Positions 12,736 through 25,745 of a stretch of 64,000 nucleotides of DNA are shown here, piece by piece. A model generated the notes under the pieces. It did not search any database. It had not been told where the DNA came from and saw nothing but the letters and a program-made list of their open reading frames with translations. The position numbers were made by a program, and so were the translations under genes. The number at the start of each line of letters is the position of its first letter. Positions within the stretch are counted from its first letter, which is position 1. This DNA comes from Melanocharis versteri (Eukaryota > Chordata > Aves > Passeriformes > Melanocharitidae): positions 2,475,990 through 2,539,989 of the forward strand of contig VZTG01004479.1 of assembly GCA_013397845.1 (NCBI GenBank). The letters are read 5' to 3'.

Positions 12736-15700
12736 TAGATTTTTTAATGCAGTTATTGCAAATGCTTAGAAAAATAGAGTTTGCAATGATATTTGTCATC
12801 CATTCTCCCAGAAGTATTGTGTGAGATGTACCCCTTTAATTCAGGTCAGTGCAGATTTAGGTTGGATTGATGAGAAGAAATTGCTAATTAAAGTACGCAG
12901 ATTCCACCAGGGACCAGTGTATTTTGAGGACACAAAATGTAATCGTCAAACAGAGATGACTGCAATCTCAAAAGACTTTTCATTGACTTTTCTCCTGCAG
13001 TCTTCCATCATTTCCACTTCCCACACCCCAGAGCAGCAGCTGAGCTAATAAATTAAAACCCTAAATTCTGGGGTGAAAAGTTGTTTATTTCACATCAAAA
13101 TGTAGACACATTCAAAACTAAACTGAACCAAAACCAACAAGGTATAGTGAGACAGTGATTCTTAAACATAAAAAATGTGTTACAACTCCCAGTAAAGTTC
13201 CAAACATGAATTTTTGCTTATTTTTGCTCAAAAGTGAGCCCTTCTACAACATCTGTACAGACTAGGCTAGCGAAGTACTTTGTAGGAATAAAATCACATA
13301 CAATATGAGTCAGGATTGTCTCACTATGGATCAAAGCCATGTTTCAATATGGCAAAGAGCAATGAAATGTCTCTCACTTACAGCATGTGCTGCCAGTATC
13401 TTTAAAACAATTTCTATCAACTTCACCGCTTCAAAAAAAGAACTAACATTCAGTTTGCATGAATAAACAGAGATTTTTCTGAATGGAATTCAGTGCTCTT
13501 TCTGTAATATGACAGCTTGGAACAGATGAAGTTAAATAATCCGTTGATTGTAGCTGAAATTGGAACTAGAGACAAAAACATATCATGGACATATATTTCT
13601 CTTCTGTTTTGTGGGACTACAGATGTTTCTCAGTATTTTCAATCAAATTGCAGTCTTGCAAGATCTGGATTGAATTTTGGGCATTGAAAAATCAATGATT
13701 TTGAAATAGATTTATAAAATGTATTACTTTATTGAACTCAAATGTCTTGAATTGGTGTTATCACCTGCCCTTGTTTGCATTATTAACTTTTTTTTAAGCT
13801 CTAGTATTTTATCTGTCTTTAACTTTCAGCCTGTGGATTTTTTTCACAGTGGAGGTGCAAGCCTTCATCTGATTGATAAATTGAATGAAGTAGTATTTTC
13901 ATAAAAGATTGGACTTTTGTTGTTGAAAATTGCCCTTTAAAAATTGTTATATAAAGTAATTCAAAAAGTTAAATTCTTTCAGTTGAACTGCCGTGGCATC
14001 AATTAAAGGGACCATTTCAGTCCTTCACTGTTATAACAAATGTTTATTGTCCTCTTTGCAAGATAATTCTATGAAAATGAAACAAGTTTTCTTGAACAAA
14101 AAATTAAACTTGTTGGAGGCAAGATACTGGTGCTTTTTGACTTCCTACTTACAATCTTTGTATCTTGGAATATAAATGTTTTTCATTTTATGATTTAGAG
14201 AATTTTAGAAAAAAATATTACCTCTAACACTTCTTCACAATAATAATAATGTGTCTATTAAACTATAATATGTCTTACTGTACTTAGTGTGCTTTAGCCC
14301 TATCTTACCCTTTTAATTTTTGGCTCTCACACCTCTGGCTTATAGCAGAATTTTCATGAACTTTATGCTAAGCTCTGCATCACCATCCACTTATCACTGA
14401 AATTAAATGCAATTGCTATTGTTGATGAAGTTCTTTGTCCAGTTGATCATAACTTCTGGACACCAAAAATGTGAATGTTTGACTGTCATGCTAGAGGTTC
14501 TAAATTTTGACCGGTAAGACATTGAATTTCTGGCTGTGAGGTTTCAGTGAAAGAACTCCAAGGACTTGATTTGAAACCTGTTTTTTCTCTGCAACTTTAA
14601 TCTGTGTATACCGTAAGAGTTTCTTTCAGATTTGTAGCAGCCATCCTGAGACTGATGTCAGCACCCATTATTATAGAGAAGAACCTTTGATACTGAAGGG
14701 TCCCAGAGCTTCAACCAGCTTTCTATGATATGACTGTTCTATTGACATGTAATGTCCCTTGGCTCTGATATAATCTGATAACTTTCACATGTCATGTGCT
14801 TTTGGGGGGAACAAAGAATTTAGTTATCTCTGCTTCTTCATTAAAATTGTTACTATCTACATTCACAGTGCTTGAATTAGCCAACCCTTTTATGATTAAA
14901 TATTGCTGTATAAAAAGTAGAAATAAAAGATCCGCATAATGTTACACACAGTTAAAAACATACTGCCAGAAAATTTTGAATGAGGATAGATTAAAAACCA
15001 GTGTAAACATGTAAACATGCTTCTCTGAATATGGCATCCAGTTGTGTGGATCTGGCCTTTTTCCTGCTGATGGCTCACGGCATGTCACTTCAGGAGCAGA
15101 CATAGATCAGACCTTATTTTTCACCCGATCTATAATTCTTTCTGCCTTGGTGGCAAGCACCAGAGTTTCTGAGGAGATGTTAGAGCAGGCTACCCAGAGT
15201 CTCTTTCAATTTCCAGACATAGAGTACCTGCTTCTTACTCTCAAACAGAAGAATCTGTGGCTTGGCCATCCCAGTATCTGGCTTTTCCTCAGCTTTGAGA
15301 TGTCTTGAGGGTTCTGGACAGCTGACTGATCTGTCTCAAAAGATGCCAAGCTGCAGCTTGGGTCTTGGCTAGTGATGAGACATTCGTGCATGAAGGCAGT
15401 TTAAAGCACAGTCGCTGCTAAAACACGTGTGACAGTAAGCTGAGTTTGGCAAAACCAGAAATAAAATTAGAGGAACATAAATTTGCCACTGCCAGAAATT
15501 ATAATTGGAATAGCTAAAAGCATTATAGGTAAGTTCAAAATTATGAGTCACTGTAACACTGTTCCTTCTAAGTAATACCTCAAGTTCAGTAAGTGAAGTA
15601 GGTAATATTTGCCCCATTCTTTCTGGGCAAGATAAAAAATCAAGACAAATTCTGGAGAGTACCTAAACCTGCTAACCCCTAGAGATCAAAGGAAAATAAA

Positions 15701-16443
15701 TGTACAGTTCTATATTTTTGTTTTATTTGACCTGCTTCTAAAAGCAGTATATTTGCAGAAAAACATATAGTAATATGAGATGCCTAACTGGCTTTTGAAA
15801 AACTTTGTGTCCATTCTGCTAACATATTCTGGGGAAAAGACTTGAAACAAAAAGATCATTATTATTGGTGTTTTTATTATTATTATAGGATTATCTTGTC
15901 AAGTAGTTATTTCAATAGTAGCCAGTGGGAGAAAAAGGTGTATTTTGATATAGCATAATGTTCCAGATTAAATATGGTTAAATCTGATCAAGTTGAAGAC
16001 TAAGCATTTTGTATCAGTTGAAACTTTCTTGATTTTATATTTAAATTTTCTTCATAGACTCAGTTGCAGTATCATTTCCTGTGTTCATAGCAATAGACCA
16101 TGACAGATTTCGTGTGTATAGGATGATCTAATCTAATTGTTGGCTTCTGTTCTTGAACCAACAGTTAAAGGCACTTCAGGAACAATTTTAATGTCTTTAG
16201 CATGTTGTGCATTGCACTGACAGCAAAGTAATGAGTCAGTGTTAAAAAATGCAGTACTCAGGTGCTTAATGCTGCAAAATGCCTATAAATAAATAAATAC
16301 ATAATGGATAAATAAAACAAATAATAATAACTGAGTTGTACCCCAAGCAAAAGGCCTAAATGCAGTTGATCTAGAATTCAAATCCTGGTAATCTTGTATT
16401 TCTATACTATATCCACACAGAGTTTAGCATATATGCTAATACA

Positions 16444-16484
16444 TGTATATGTGTATATATATATATATATAAAATATATATATA
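16444..16484. repeat. (TA)n microsatellite
   Basis: TATATGTG followed by about nine TA units, an AAA interruption, then five more TA units. The two arms are self-complementary and could extrude as a hairpin. Confidence 0.85.
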
Positions 16485-18461
16485 CCAAAAGCTCTCTCTC
16501 GTCATCTTCCATTATAGGTGTTGGCATTTCAGTGCATGTCTAAACTAACATACAAGTATTGTTTTCATTATTAATTGATAAAAAATTTTCAAAACGGAAC
16601 TTAAAAAACCTTTCTGTAGAGCTAGGCAAAATTTTATTTTATCTATTTTCTGCAGGAAAGTATGCGGGTTACAAATTTGTAGTGGTTTTTTTATTCTAAC
16701 ATACCAGTATAGAATGTGCAGTGTAATAATAATTTTGGTTGTGCTTTGAGAGTTCAGCGTGACCTTACGGGTCACTGAATTCATTTCACTAACTCATCAC
16801 AAACTACAATGACAGCAAAGTCACCTACTCTGCCACCTTCATCTAAAGTAAATAGCACGGAGAATTTAAACAAGTGTTTCTGTTCCCTTCAATGCTTCAG
16901 AAAATCAAGTTGTTATTGGACCTTTTGTGCATTTTGAGAGTATCTTTACAATTCAACATTCATATAAATTTAGACCATTATTGTAAAAAATGACTACTTT
17001 ATATGTAGCTAAGAAAAGGATATATTTACCTGGTTACCTAAAATTAGATGGTTCATAAGACAATGTTTCTTCATGTCTCACCAATTTAGGGATTTCAGCA
17101 AACTGTTCATTGCAAAATAGTGTGAATACAGCCAAAGTGAATAGCAGAAAAAGAAAGGTGTCTCTTTTTCTTCAGCAAGGCTACTCTTTTTTGTCCCCCA
17201 CATGCTTTTATAAAAAAAAAATCTTCAGATTGCATTTTCTTTTGAACTCCATGAAAGCTTACATTTACAGGAAATAAAAATAAGAGTAATGCAACTGACT
17301 ATAATGAGTCACAGCATGTCAACATATGCAGCTACATCTCTGCAAATCATTCTTGCTACAACTCTCTAATCCTTTATGTCTAAAGGCAGAGGTTCAGTTT
17401 GAAGGGGTAGATTATATAGCTCTTCTCAATAAACACAAATGCTGCTTTCAAGCCAATAGCTGGCCCAGTGTGTCTTTGTCTTTACTTTTGCTTTGTGAAT
17501 ATTGAATGAAGACACAAAAATTTTTCAGATTGTACTGCTGATTTAGGACACTTCATCATTTGGATGCCCTAGATATGATTTTCGAAAGGATTATAGCTTT
17601 AGGCTTTTACTGATCTACCTTAAATTCCTTATATTCAGAGTTTCAAAGAATTTACCCCAAAACTAAGACTTTCAATTCTTTCTTTTCCGATGTGTTCATT
17701 TGCACTTTACAGACACAGACTGCTGGAAGGGATGCTGTCTTATCAGACAGGCACAACGTTTTTCTTCTTATTCATCAATGCTGCATTTTCTTTAGGTAAG
17801 AAAAGATAACAGCAATGAGCATTAATTTTTTGTGTGCCTCTGGGGCTGCATTGGACTGCTGAAAACAAGAGATAAGATCACTGGCTTCACCGAGGAAGTA
17901 CATTTACTTTAGATATATGTGTAAGAGACTCAGGAGAGAGGAAACTATTTACATTCTGGCATCTTAATGTGGTTCCATCTTTTTTTCACCTTCTTTCTCC
18001 TTGCTTCTGTAATGATTTCTTTTCCTCCTGTTAAAACCTACAGGATATATAACAGCTTCAGTGGCATGACTAATCCATGTTTATACAGTAATGAAGGGAC
18101 TATAGCAATGTCTTTGAGGTGAGTGGACTTTTTGTCTGTACATTGAAACACCACATCAGAGGGGAATTTACCTCATATACTTTGCCTGGCAACAGTGTCT
18201 AATTAATGCCCCCTTCACCTCTCACCCCCAACCTAAAACTCTCTCAAATATACATCTTCTCCATGCATGAATGCTTTCACAGGGCTTTTGGTTTCACTCA
18301 ACTCTATTGAGAAGTTAGCTATCACAAAATCATTTAATAGCCCTTTTATGTGCCATTCTTTCCACCTGCTAATTTATGGTTCTTTCTTATGCATGTCTGC
18401 ATTCTTGAAACTATCCTTTGGAGACAGCTTCTTGCCTTGTATGAAGAGGTTTTGTTTTGCT

Positions 18462-18465
<4 letters not shown>

Positions 18466-18492
<27 letters not shown>
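18466..18492. repeat. (TC)n microsatellite
   Basis: Twenty-seven uninterrupted TC/CT bases (about 13.5 units), followed by TGTATGTGTGTG. It explains the Ser-Leu and Arg-Glu repeat peptides in overlapping open frames. Confidence 0.9.
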
Positions 18493-18496
<4 letters not shown>

Positions 18497-21247
18497 GTGT
18501 GTGGGAAGCAAGCCTCTCATTTGAGAGAATCCATGTGCCTTTATCAAGGACATCTGACATAAACGGAAAATATAATTTACCAGTTGTATTTTTTCTTGAC
18601 ACGCTTACCAATCATCTTAGTCAGCAGTAGTTTGTAAGTACTTAGTGCTCAGAATGTACCCTTTTCTATGCTAGAATAAGTTTAGAACAAACACCTAATT
18701 TATAATTCTATTGTATCACAACATTCCCCTGGCTTTGCGCCCAGTTACATGAGAATGTTTAACCCTTTTATTCCAATTGCATTATTTCTAAAATTTGGCA
18801 GACTTGGTTGTTTTTGACTTCTATACATATACTACACTATAGAAATATTTATGTTTTCTCTCAGTCTCTAAGCCTCTCTGCTTTTTTCCCAATCCTGTAG
18901 CCACAAAAACATGCTGGCTGCCTGCATTAATTTAGGTTTTTGAGGGAAATTATTCTTCTACTTTCTTCTGACAGTGTTGGGCTATTGTAAGACTGGTTCT
19001 TAATTTATTTGTCCACATTAAAAGAAGGTGCTTGCAGGGGAAAGTTTTAAATAATTATTTGTAGCGGAGTCTAAACTGAATTCCTGTAATAAAAACACAA
19101 ATGAAAAAATAATATCCCTTTTGAGAATAAAAAGTAGTAAAAGAATAATTCTGTAGCATGTGATGTTTTAATAATTAGATATGTCATGGATTAGTGAATA
19201 TTACTGGGATTCACCAGCTGCTTAATGTTTGTCTTGAAACCACTTATTCTTACTGTGATTTAAAAAAAAAAAAATTTATTACAAGAGACTGCTAGAAAGC
19301 AAAATTCATCTAAGAAAGGCTTAACCAGTTTCTGTAGCAAAACAATCTGCATTATCTCTAACTATAAGGAGGTCTCATGGAATTAGAAAAAATATTAGAA
19401 TACTACTGTGATTTGACTTAATACATTCTTATGGCAAAATAATTTTGAAAATCTGTGAACACAAGAGGTATTTAGAGTTTTAAGTATATTCTATATCTCT
19501 CCTCAAAGAATGTAAGTGTTCAGATCTCAGTTTCTGTCCATAGGCCAAAACCTACTTCTGAATGAAGGGATCTATATATGTATTTTCCAAATTGTGACTA
19601 ATTAAGTCTTTAGAATATTTTATCAACTCAGTTTTTACATTTTCTGTATTTTAAAATGTTCTTTGATTTGTGTTGCAACAAAATGAAACAGAGAGAATGC
19701 CATAACAGCATCACTTTCTCTTGAACACCAAGAATAGAGATGAGTAGATCCTCAGCTTTCACTTAATGAGGCAGACTAGGTACTTAATTACTTAAACCGG
19801 GGCAAGAGGGCAGGTGCAGAAATGCCAGTCCAGTTCCAAAGACACTGGACAGCCAAAAAGCGGGACAAGGACATAGACTAAGCACCATTAAAGCTTCAGT
19901 GGCAGGTTGGGTAGAAACTTCTCGATTGCAATTTTCAATGTGTGTCGCCAGCCCTTTACTGGACATTAGTAATTTTTTTTTTTAAAGTTGCTTCTACTGA
20001 TAAAAACAATATTGTATAAATTGTTCACATGTTCTGCAGTAATTTCAATTTTGGTCTCTTTAGGAATACTTGAACATTTCACACTTGGAAAGATGGGTAT
20101 GGATAATATTCTTATACCGAGTATTGGTGATCTTATGATTTATCCTATTGTTCCTGCAGGATGTTCGAAATTGTGTTTGTTTCCACTTTTTTTTTGCAAA
20201 TCAGTATCATGCTAGGAGATACATAAGAAATGATTAAACCTCTTGGATGTGCCCTAGACAGCCCTCATACCCACTGTCTTTTCAGATATCTTGTACCCTG
20301 TATGCATTTACAAGTTAAAGAACAGGTTACAGAATAAGTTCTTTACCTTCTTGCACATTGTTATACTAAACATTGATGATTTCAGTAAATTGAATGAAAT
20401 ATTCAAGGCAGCCTGCATCCCAACCCATCCAGCAAAGACACTGTGGCAAATCAGCAGCTCTTTTACCTCTATTGATTTTTATCATGTGTTCCTTTCATTT
20501 CACTGATGTTATTCTGAAGATATAAAACACTCGCATATTGTCAAAAGCCTCTATACACCAGCAAAATAGGATGCAGTGACAAGAATATATTTTTCCTGTA
20601 AAATTTGGCCAACGCTTATTCTGGTCTCCCTTCATAGGATGGACATTTGACTTTTAAAAAACATTTGCTTTCACACAAATTGTAAATAATTACCTTTCAT
20701 TAATGAAAAATAGAAAACTTGTAGCTAATGTAAAGCTTAGTGCAAAATTATGTGAGGAAATTATTTTTTTATCAGGACCTACCTTTTTATAGGCTTTTCT
20801 TCTTTCAATTTCATTTTTTTGGTTTGCTGATCTTTTTACCTTTGGAGTTTTATTTCCTATAACCTGATCCAATTTAGCAGTGTCTTTGGTTATATTCTGT
20901 GTGGTAAATAAGGTAGTTACATTACATGCCTGCAGAGTTTCCACTGTACTCCAGATTTAAGACTGGATATTGATAGTGTGCAGTGCTTTCTTTCACATCT
21001 ACTATTAAATAAAGGGTTAGATCCCTTCCCTACCTCTGCAATAGACCATGAAAAACATATCTGTCTTAATTCAAGCAGCTGTAAAACATTCTGTCATCTA
21101 CTCCTACAAAGGTTTTAGGACCTATACTATCTTCCCCATATTATTATTAGGTTTTACTTCATAATATTCTTTCTGAAGGTCCTAACCTTTTCATTTCTAT
21201 TGATTTAATTTCTATTGGGAAATACTATATTTTATTAAATTAAAGTA

Positions 21248-21553
21248 CTGATCTCTTCACTCTCATGACCAGTGACAGGACTCAAGAAAACGACATGAAA
21301 CTGTTGGGGGAGGTTTAGGCTGGATATTGGGAAAAGGTTCTTCACCCAGAGGGAGGTTGGGCACTGGAACACGCTCCCCAGAGAAGTGGTCACAGCACCA
21401 GCCTGACAGAGTTCAAGAAACATTTGAACAATACTCTCAGGCACAGGGTGTGATTCTTGGGTTATCCTATGCAGGGCCAGCAGTTGGACTTGATCATCCT
21501 TGTGGGTCCCTTCCAACTCAGCATATTCTGTTACTCTGTGTGATTCTGTGATT
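21248..21553 (+). mobile_element. CR1 LINE 3' end, plus strand
   Basis: About 300 bp of CR1 3' sequence in forward orientation. Landmarks in order: CTCTTCACTCTCATGACCAG, GGAGGTTTAGGCTGGATATT, TTCTTCACCCAGAGGGAGGT, GGGCACTGGAACACGCTCCC, TTGGACTTGATCATCC, GTGGGTCCCTTCCAACTCAG, and the terminal octamer-like repeats TCTGTGTGATTCTGTGATT. The coding portion would be the last ~50 residues of ORF2, but stops interrupt it. Truncated at the 5' end, as most CR1 copies are. Same general subtype as the element at 42828. Confidence 0.93.
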
Positions 21554-22670
21554 ACAATTGCAGTTTCAAAATCTCTCAGAACTGAACCTCTAGTGGATTC
21601 TGCACGTTCCAGAAAATTTTACTGTTGCCAAAATGTAATTTAAACTTAAAAATTAGGAGAAAATAACAGAGGGCATATGAAAAATATATTTTTCAATCCT
21701 CATAGATTTTTCCTCTTCTAATTATGATGCAAGTGAGGTGGAAAAGATAAGAATACTGCAGAGGATAAATAGAAGAATTCTTTGTTATTCTTTTTTACAG
21801 GATGACATTATAAAATGTTTAAAATCTTTACCCTGTCCTTCACAATATCAGCTTTGCCTGTGAAATCTATATTATTCCTTCTTTAACTGGCTGACTATTC
21901 TGTCTGCGAACCAAAGCCTTCCGAACCTGACTGAGCTCTGAACCGATTCTTGTTAATCACTTAAAACATTTTATTCGTCATGTTCTCAGGCTTACTTGCC
22001 TTTCTTTTAGTACATGCTATATCACTTTTCAGGAAGTATCCAGTCATGCATATCTATTTGGTAAATAATATCAAGCTGAGAACAGATCAATCTAGGTATG
22101 TTTAGGCTTACTCAGGCTGCATTTGCAAATGCAAGTAATACTGCAGTACTACAGGGGAACTTGAAAGATCTTTTCAATTTAAATCTGTCCTTGCAGCTTG
22201 GACACAGTGAAGAAGTGGGTGTCTATGAGTGTCTCTGCCCTAAGATAAAGGTCTGGTATCCAAATGGCCATCATGCTGCTTCCTGTTCTGGGCACAGCAT
22301 CCCAAGTTTGACACACAAAGCAATGGACCTCATACTGCGGCTCCTGTTGAAACTGAACCAATTCTTCTAAAGCTTCTGTCATTCAATCTGCAGCCCTACA
22401 ATGTAGAAACGAACAAAAACTATTCTAGGTCATAAATAATATAAGAAGAAGAAATTACTGCAAACACACAGCTTACAGTGTCAGAAAATAGATAAAGGAA
22501 ATTTGGGTTCCTGTAGTCTGGGTCACACACTTGTGGTACTACGTAGATTTTTTGACATCTCAGAAAAAGGGACTTGGTTCTGCTGTCTCTCTGTCAATAG
22601 GTGTATTAGCAAGGTCTTTGTACAGAAACTGTAGGAACCTCTGGGGATGTAGACTATTGGTTGTAATTAC
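21554..22670. other. Unique non-coding DNA
   Basis: No gene or repeat is recognised. Two overlapping open frames of 90 (plus, 22098-22370) and 67 (minus) codons near 22100-22380 lie in slightly GC-richer sequence but show no known domain. A possible acceptor-like TCCTTGCAG sits at 22188-22196, which alone is weak. Confidence 0.5.
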
Positions 22671-23260
22671 ACAGTGCTGCAGTAGCCAGCCAGCAACTAA
22701 GCACTCACACAGCTGCTTCTCTCTCTCCTGCCCTCAGAGAGATTGGGAAGAGAATATAAAGTTTAAAAGTGAGAAAACTAATGGGTTAAGATAAAGATAG
22801 TTTAATAAGCGAATAAAAGAGAAAAAAACAAAAAAGTGATGCAGAGGCAACTGCCTCCCTCAAGCAGACTAATGCACATCCAGTTTTTGAGCAATGGTCA
22901 CCTTGGAAGACACCTCCCGTCATCCCCCCAGCTCTTTTCTTCCCTGACTCCTCTTATTTCATTGTTGAACATGATTTTATATGGTACAGAATATCCCTTG
23001 GAAAATTTGAGACAATTGTTTCATCTGTTATTCCTCCCAGATTTTTGCCCATCCCCAGCCTACTTGGTCAGGAGACCATGAAGGGAAAGCAGAATGGTAA
23101 AACAAAAAGAGAAAGTCTTAATTTCGAAGTTGTGTAGGTGCTGTTTGGCAAAACCCCAAACACTGGTGTGTTGCCAAAACTGTTTTAGCCATAAAACCAA
23201 AATATGGCAACATAGGATCTGCTATAAAGAAAGTTAACTCTGTCCTGGTCCAAGCCAGAA
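22671..23260 (-). mobile_element. Avian ERV solo LTR, minus strand, copy 2 of 3
   Basis: Reverse-oriented copy of the LTR family seen at 5691. In plus-strand order: CCAGCCAGCAACTAAGCAC near 22686 (LTR 3' end), AGATAAAGATAGTTTAATAAG (U3/R side), GAACATGATTTTATATGGTA, AGAATATCCCTTGG, CCCCAGCCTACTTGGTCAGG, and AGTTAACTCTGTCCTGG near 23232 (LTR 5' end). At about 590 bp it is close to full LTR length and is the longest of the three copies. The segment between 23085 and 23215 has diverged strongly. No internal viral genes adjoin it, so it is a solo LTR. The left terminus is degraded and no target-site duplication can be named. Confidence 0.8.
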
Positions 23261-24241
23261 AGAAGAGGTACGGGATTTGCTATGCATGTAATTATGTAAG
23301 CTTTAGTGTTTTCCAGGGCAGCTGAGCTAATGAAGATGAATATGTGAGCCATGATACTGTTCCTGCAGAAACTTGTGCTTGACCTCAGTGGTAGCTTAGG
23401 ATTCTAACACATCAGTAATGTTGGGTTAAATATGAAATTATGAAAGTGTCCAAAGGATTTAAAAAAAATTTTGGTCTTCCCATCTTATGTTTTGCTTTCT
23501 TTTCTAGTTGTTGGTTTAGGGGTTTTTTTGTGGGTTTAACTCTCCCGAGTTTTTCCAATCCTATTTGGTCTTCTTCTCACAGCAGTAAAAACAATGTTTG
23601 GAAAAGTTTGGTCCACAGTATTTTGGCATAGATTGTTCCCAGATGTTTTTTCTTGTCATTTTTATCCTCTTATGAAACAAGTCACAAGTAAAACAAAAAG
23701 TGTGGTGACAGTCCTACTAATAAATTGACTACTCCTACTAGTATATTGAAGTTCCTCTTCTATATTTGAAGAAGAACTTCAAATTAAATCTATGGTAAGC
23801 CTGTATGTGCTTTTTTTCTCATTCAAACTATAATAAAAAATGTTAGCTAACTACTTTAAAAAATGACATTTTGCTCACATTACGTTTGCTGCAGCAAACA
23901 CGTCCCAGATGTTAAGGAAAACTGCCATTTTTCAACAGGAGTTCTTATAAAGCAGCAGCATTTTTGCATTACGCAAGACTTGGGAAATCCAGCAAACTTC
24001 GTGAGAGAAAGAGGATATTTCAGATTAGATTCCTGAAATGAACATCTCCAGTTTCATTTAAAAAGAAAAAAAAAGAGAGCTGACAAAAACATAAATGAAA
24101 GCCCCAGTATATCAATAAGAAATTCAATCTTTCTAAGTGTAATCAAACAATGGAAAATAAGACATTGTTCCAGTTGAGAGCACTGTGATGCCTCCTGCAG
24201 TCACCTTAACTGTCCAGTTACAATTCTGGCTTTGCGTGGGT
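23261..24241. other. Unique AT-rich non-coding DNA
   Basis: Nothing recognisable. Two near-repeats, CTACTAATAAATTGACTACTC and CTACTAGTATATTGA, lie at about 23714-23750 without wider structure. Confidence 0.5.
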
Positions 24242-24720
24242 GAGAATCACAGGATGGGTCATATGGAAGGGACCACAGTTGGTCTCCTGGTCCAACTTCC
24301 CTACTCAAGCAGGGTCATCCTAGAGCACATGGCATGGGATTGTATCCAGGCAGTTCTTGAATATCTCTGGTGAGCAAGACTCCACAAACTCTCAGGGCAA
24401 CCTGTTCCAGGGCTCGGTCACTCTCACAATAAAGCTTTTCCTCACATTCAGGTGAAATGTCCTGTGCATCAGTTTCTGTCTGCTGCCTTTTGTTGGCCTG
24501 GCTCCATCCTCTTGACACCTATGCTTTCAATACTTACATGCACTGATGAGGTCCCCTCTCAGTCATCTCTTCTGGGCGCTGAACAGGACAACCTCCTGCA
24601 GCCTTTCCTTATAAGAGAGATTCTCCAGACCACTGATCGATTTAGGAGCCCTCCACTGGATCTGCCCCAGAAGCTCTGTGTCTCTCTTGTGCTGTGGAGC
24701 CCAGAACTGATTCAACACTA
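24242..24720 (-). mobile_element. CR1 LINE 3' portion, minus strand
   Basis: About 480 bp of reverse-complement CR1. In plus-strand order: GAATCACAGGATGGGTCAT, GGTCCAACTTCCCTACTCAAG, AACCTGTTCCAGGGCTCGGTC, CTGATGAGGTCCCCTCTCAG, CAGCCTTTCCTTATAAGAGA and CAGAAGCTCTGTGTCTCTCTTG. On the minus strand this covers the C-terminal ORF2 tail and 3' untranslated region. A residual minus-strand frame at 24315-24518 keeps ORF2 tail-like residues (ECEEKLYCESDRALEQVALR) but has no intact protein. It belongs to the same CR1 type as the larger copy at 47371, since both share the TTGAATATCTCTGGTGAG segment. Confidence 0.93.
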
Positions 24721-25653
24721 GTGGGTTTTTGAGATTCAGCATTGAGGAGATGTATAGGTTTTCAAATATTCATTTTTTTTATACAGAGAAGGTGCTATTG
24801 TGGAAAAATATTCACATCTAGATCTGTTAATTATTCTATGACTTGTTCTTTAAAATTACACTCTTTGTTTTGTCTTTGCAAACTGTAAATGGACATATTC
24901 CAAAACAAGAGCAAAGCTTAGGTATTCACGACTGTTTGTAGCTTTTTATAGGTCTTTAGGACCAGGAAGGAATGCCAAAAGCTGATATCAAGTACCGAAT
25001 AACATTTTAAACTTTTGGAAAGTTATCAAAGATATATGGTAAAATGGATTTGACTTTACCATTCCATTTGCTAGCAAGTCTTTCAAGTGAAACATTTACA
25101 GTTGTCAGAATTCCTAGTAAAATAAATTGTTAATTTTAAATGAATGCATATAAGACAGGAACAGAGAACTGCATTTCTGCTTATGTTAGCTAATCAGAAT
25201 TTCTAGTTTCTATATCTTTATATCTGCGGATATATCAATTTAAATTAACATTTATTGGAAGAGGTTTTGCTTTATCATTATTTCTCATTTTATGGATAGA
25301 TACAAGCTACTGTGCCAGAGTACTAGCACTATCCAACCTGATCTTCATCTATTCCAAACCCATTTTTATTATAGCAAGGTGCAAGTCAAAGGACATAATC
25401 CATGTATTAAACATTTGTGCTAGCATAATACTGCAAGGTAAATTGTTATTGATTCATACAAAGGGTAAAGTTGAAAAGATTTACATTTAAATTAAAAAAA
25501 GTGGCTGCTGGAAATCAATAATAACAACCAAGGGATTTACCTTTGGAAACATCCTGGCATTAAAAAAAATTATTCAGGCTTACAGTTGTTGCCCTTTAGG
25601 TGTACAGAGCAACCAAGGACAAAATTGATTTTTTTTTTAACATTCCTGTTTCC

Positions 25654-25745
25654 TAAATAAACTCATATAATACTTGACTGTTTAGTATAGTTATCTTAGT
25701 AAATAAACTCATATAATACTTGACTGTTTAGTATAGTTATCTTAG
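25654..25745. repeat. Perfect 46-bp tandem duplication
   Basis: Positions 25654-25699 and 25700-25745 are identical over all 46 bases (starting TAAATAAACTCATATAATAC, ending GTTATCTTAG). There is no spacer. Zero divergence in non-coding DNA implies a recent event or an assembly duplication. Flanks do not extend the match. Confidence 0.95.

Larger units (their letters stand above)
7405..21247. other. Nearly 14 kb of unique non-coding DNA
   Basis: No gene, LINE or LTR is recognisable in this stretch; only microsatellites are listed separately. The two longest open frames, 123 codons each (7613-7984 minus and 12228-12599 plus), match no family I know and are about what chance gives in this composition. 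A patch at 15040-15400 is somewhat GC-richer and has modest open frames on both strands, with no recognisable domain. Octamer-like and AP-1-like motifs cluster at 9490-9600. Confidence 0.55.
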
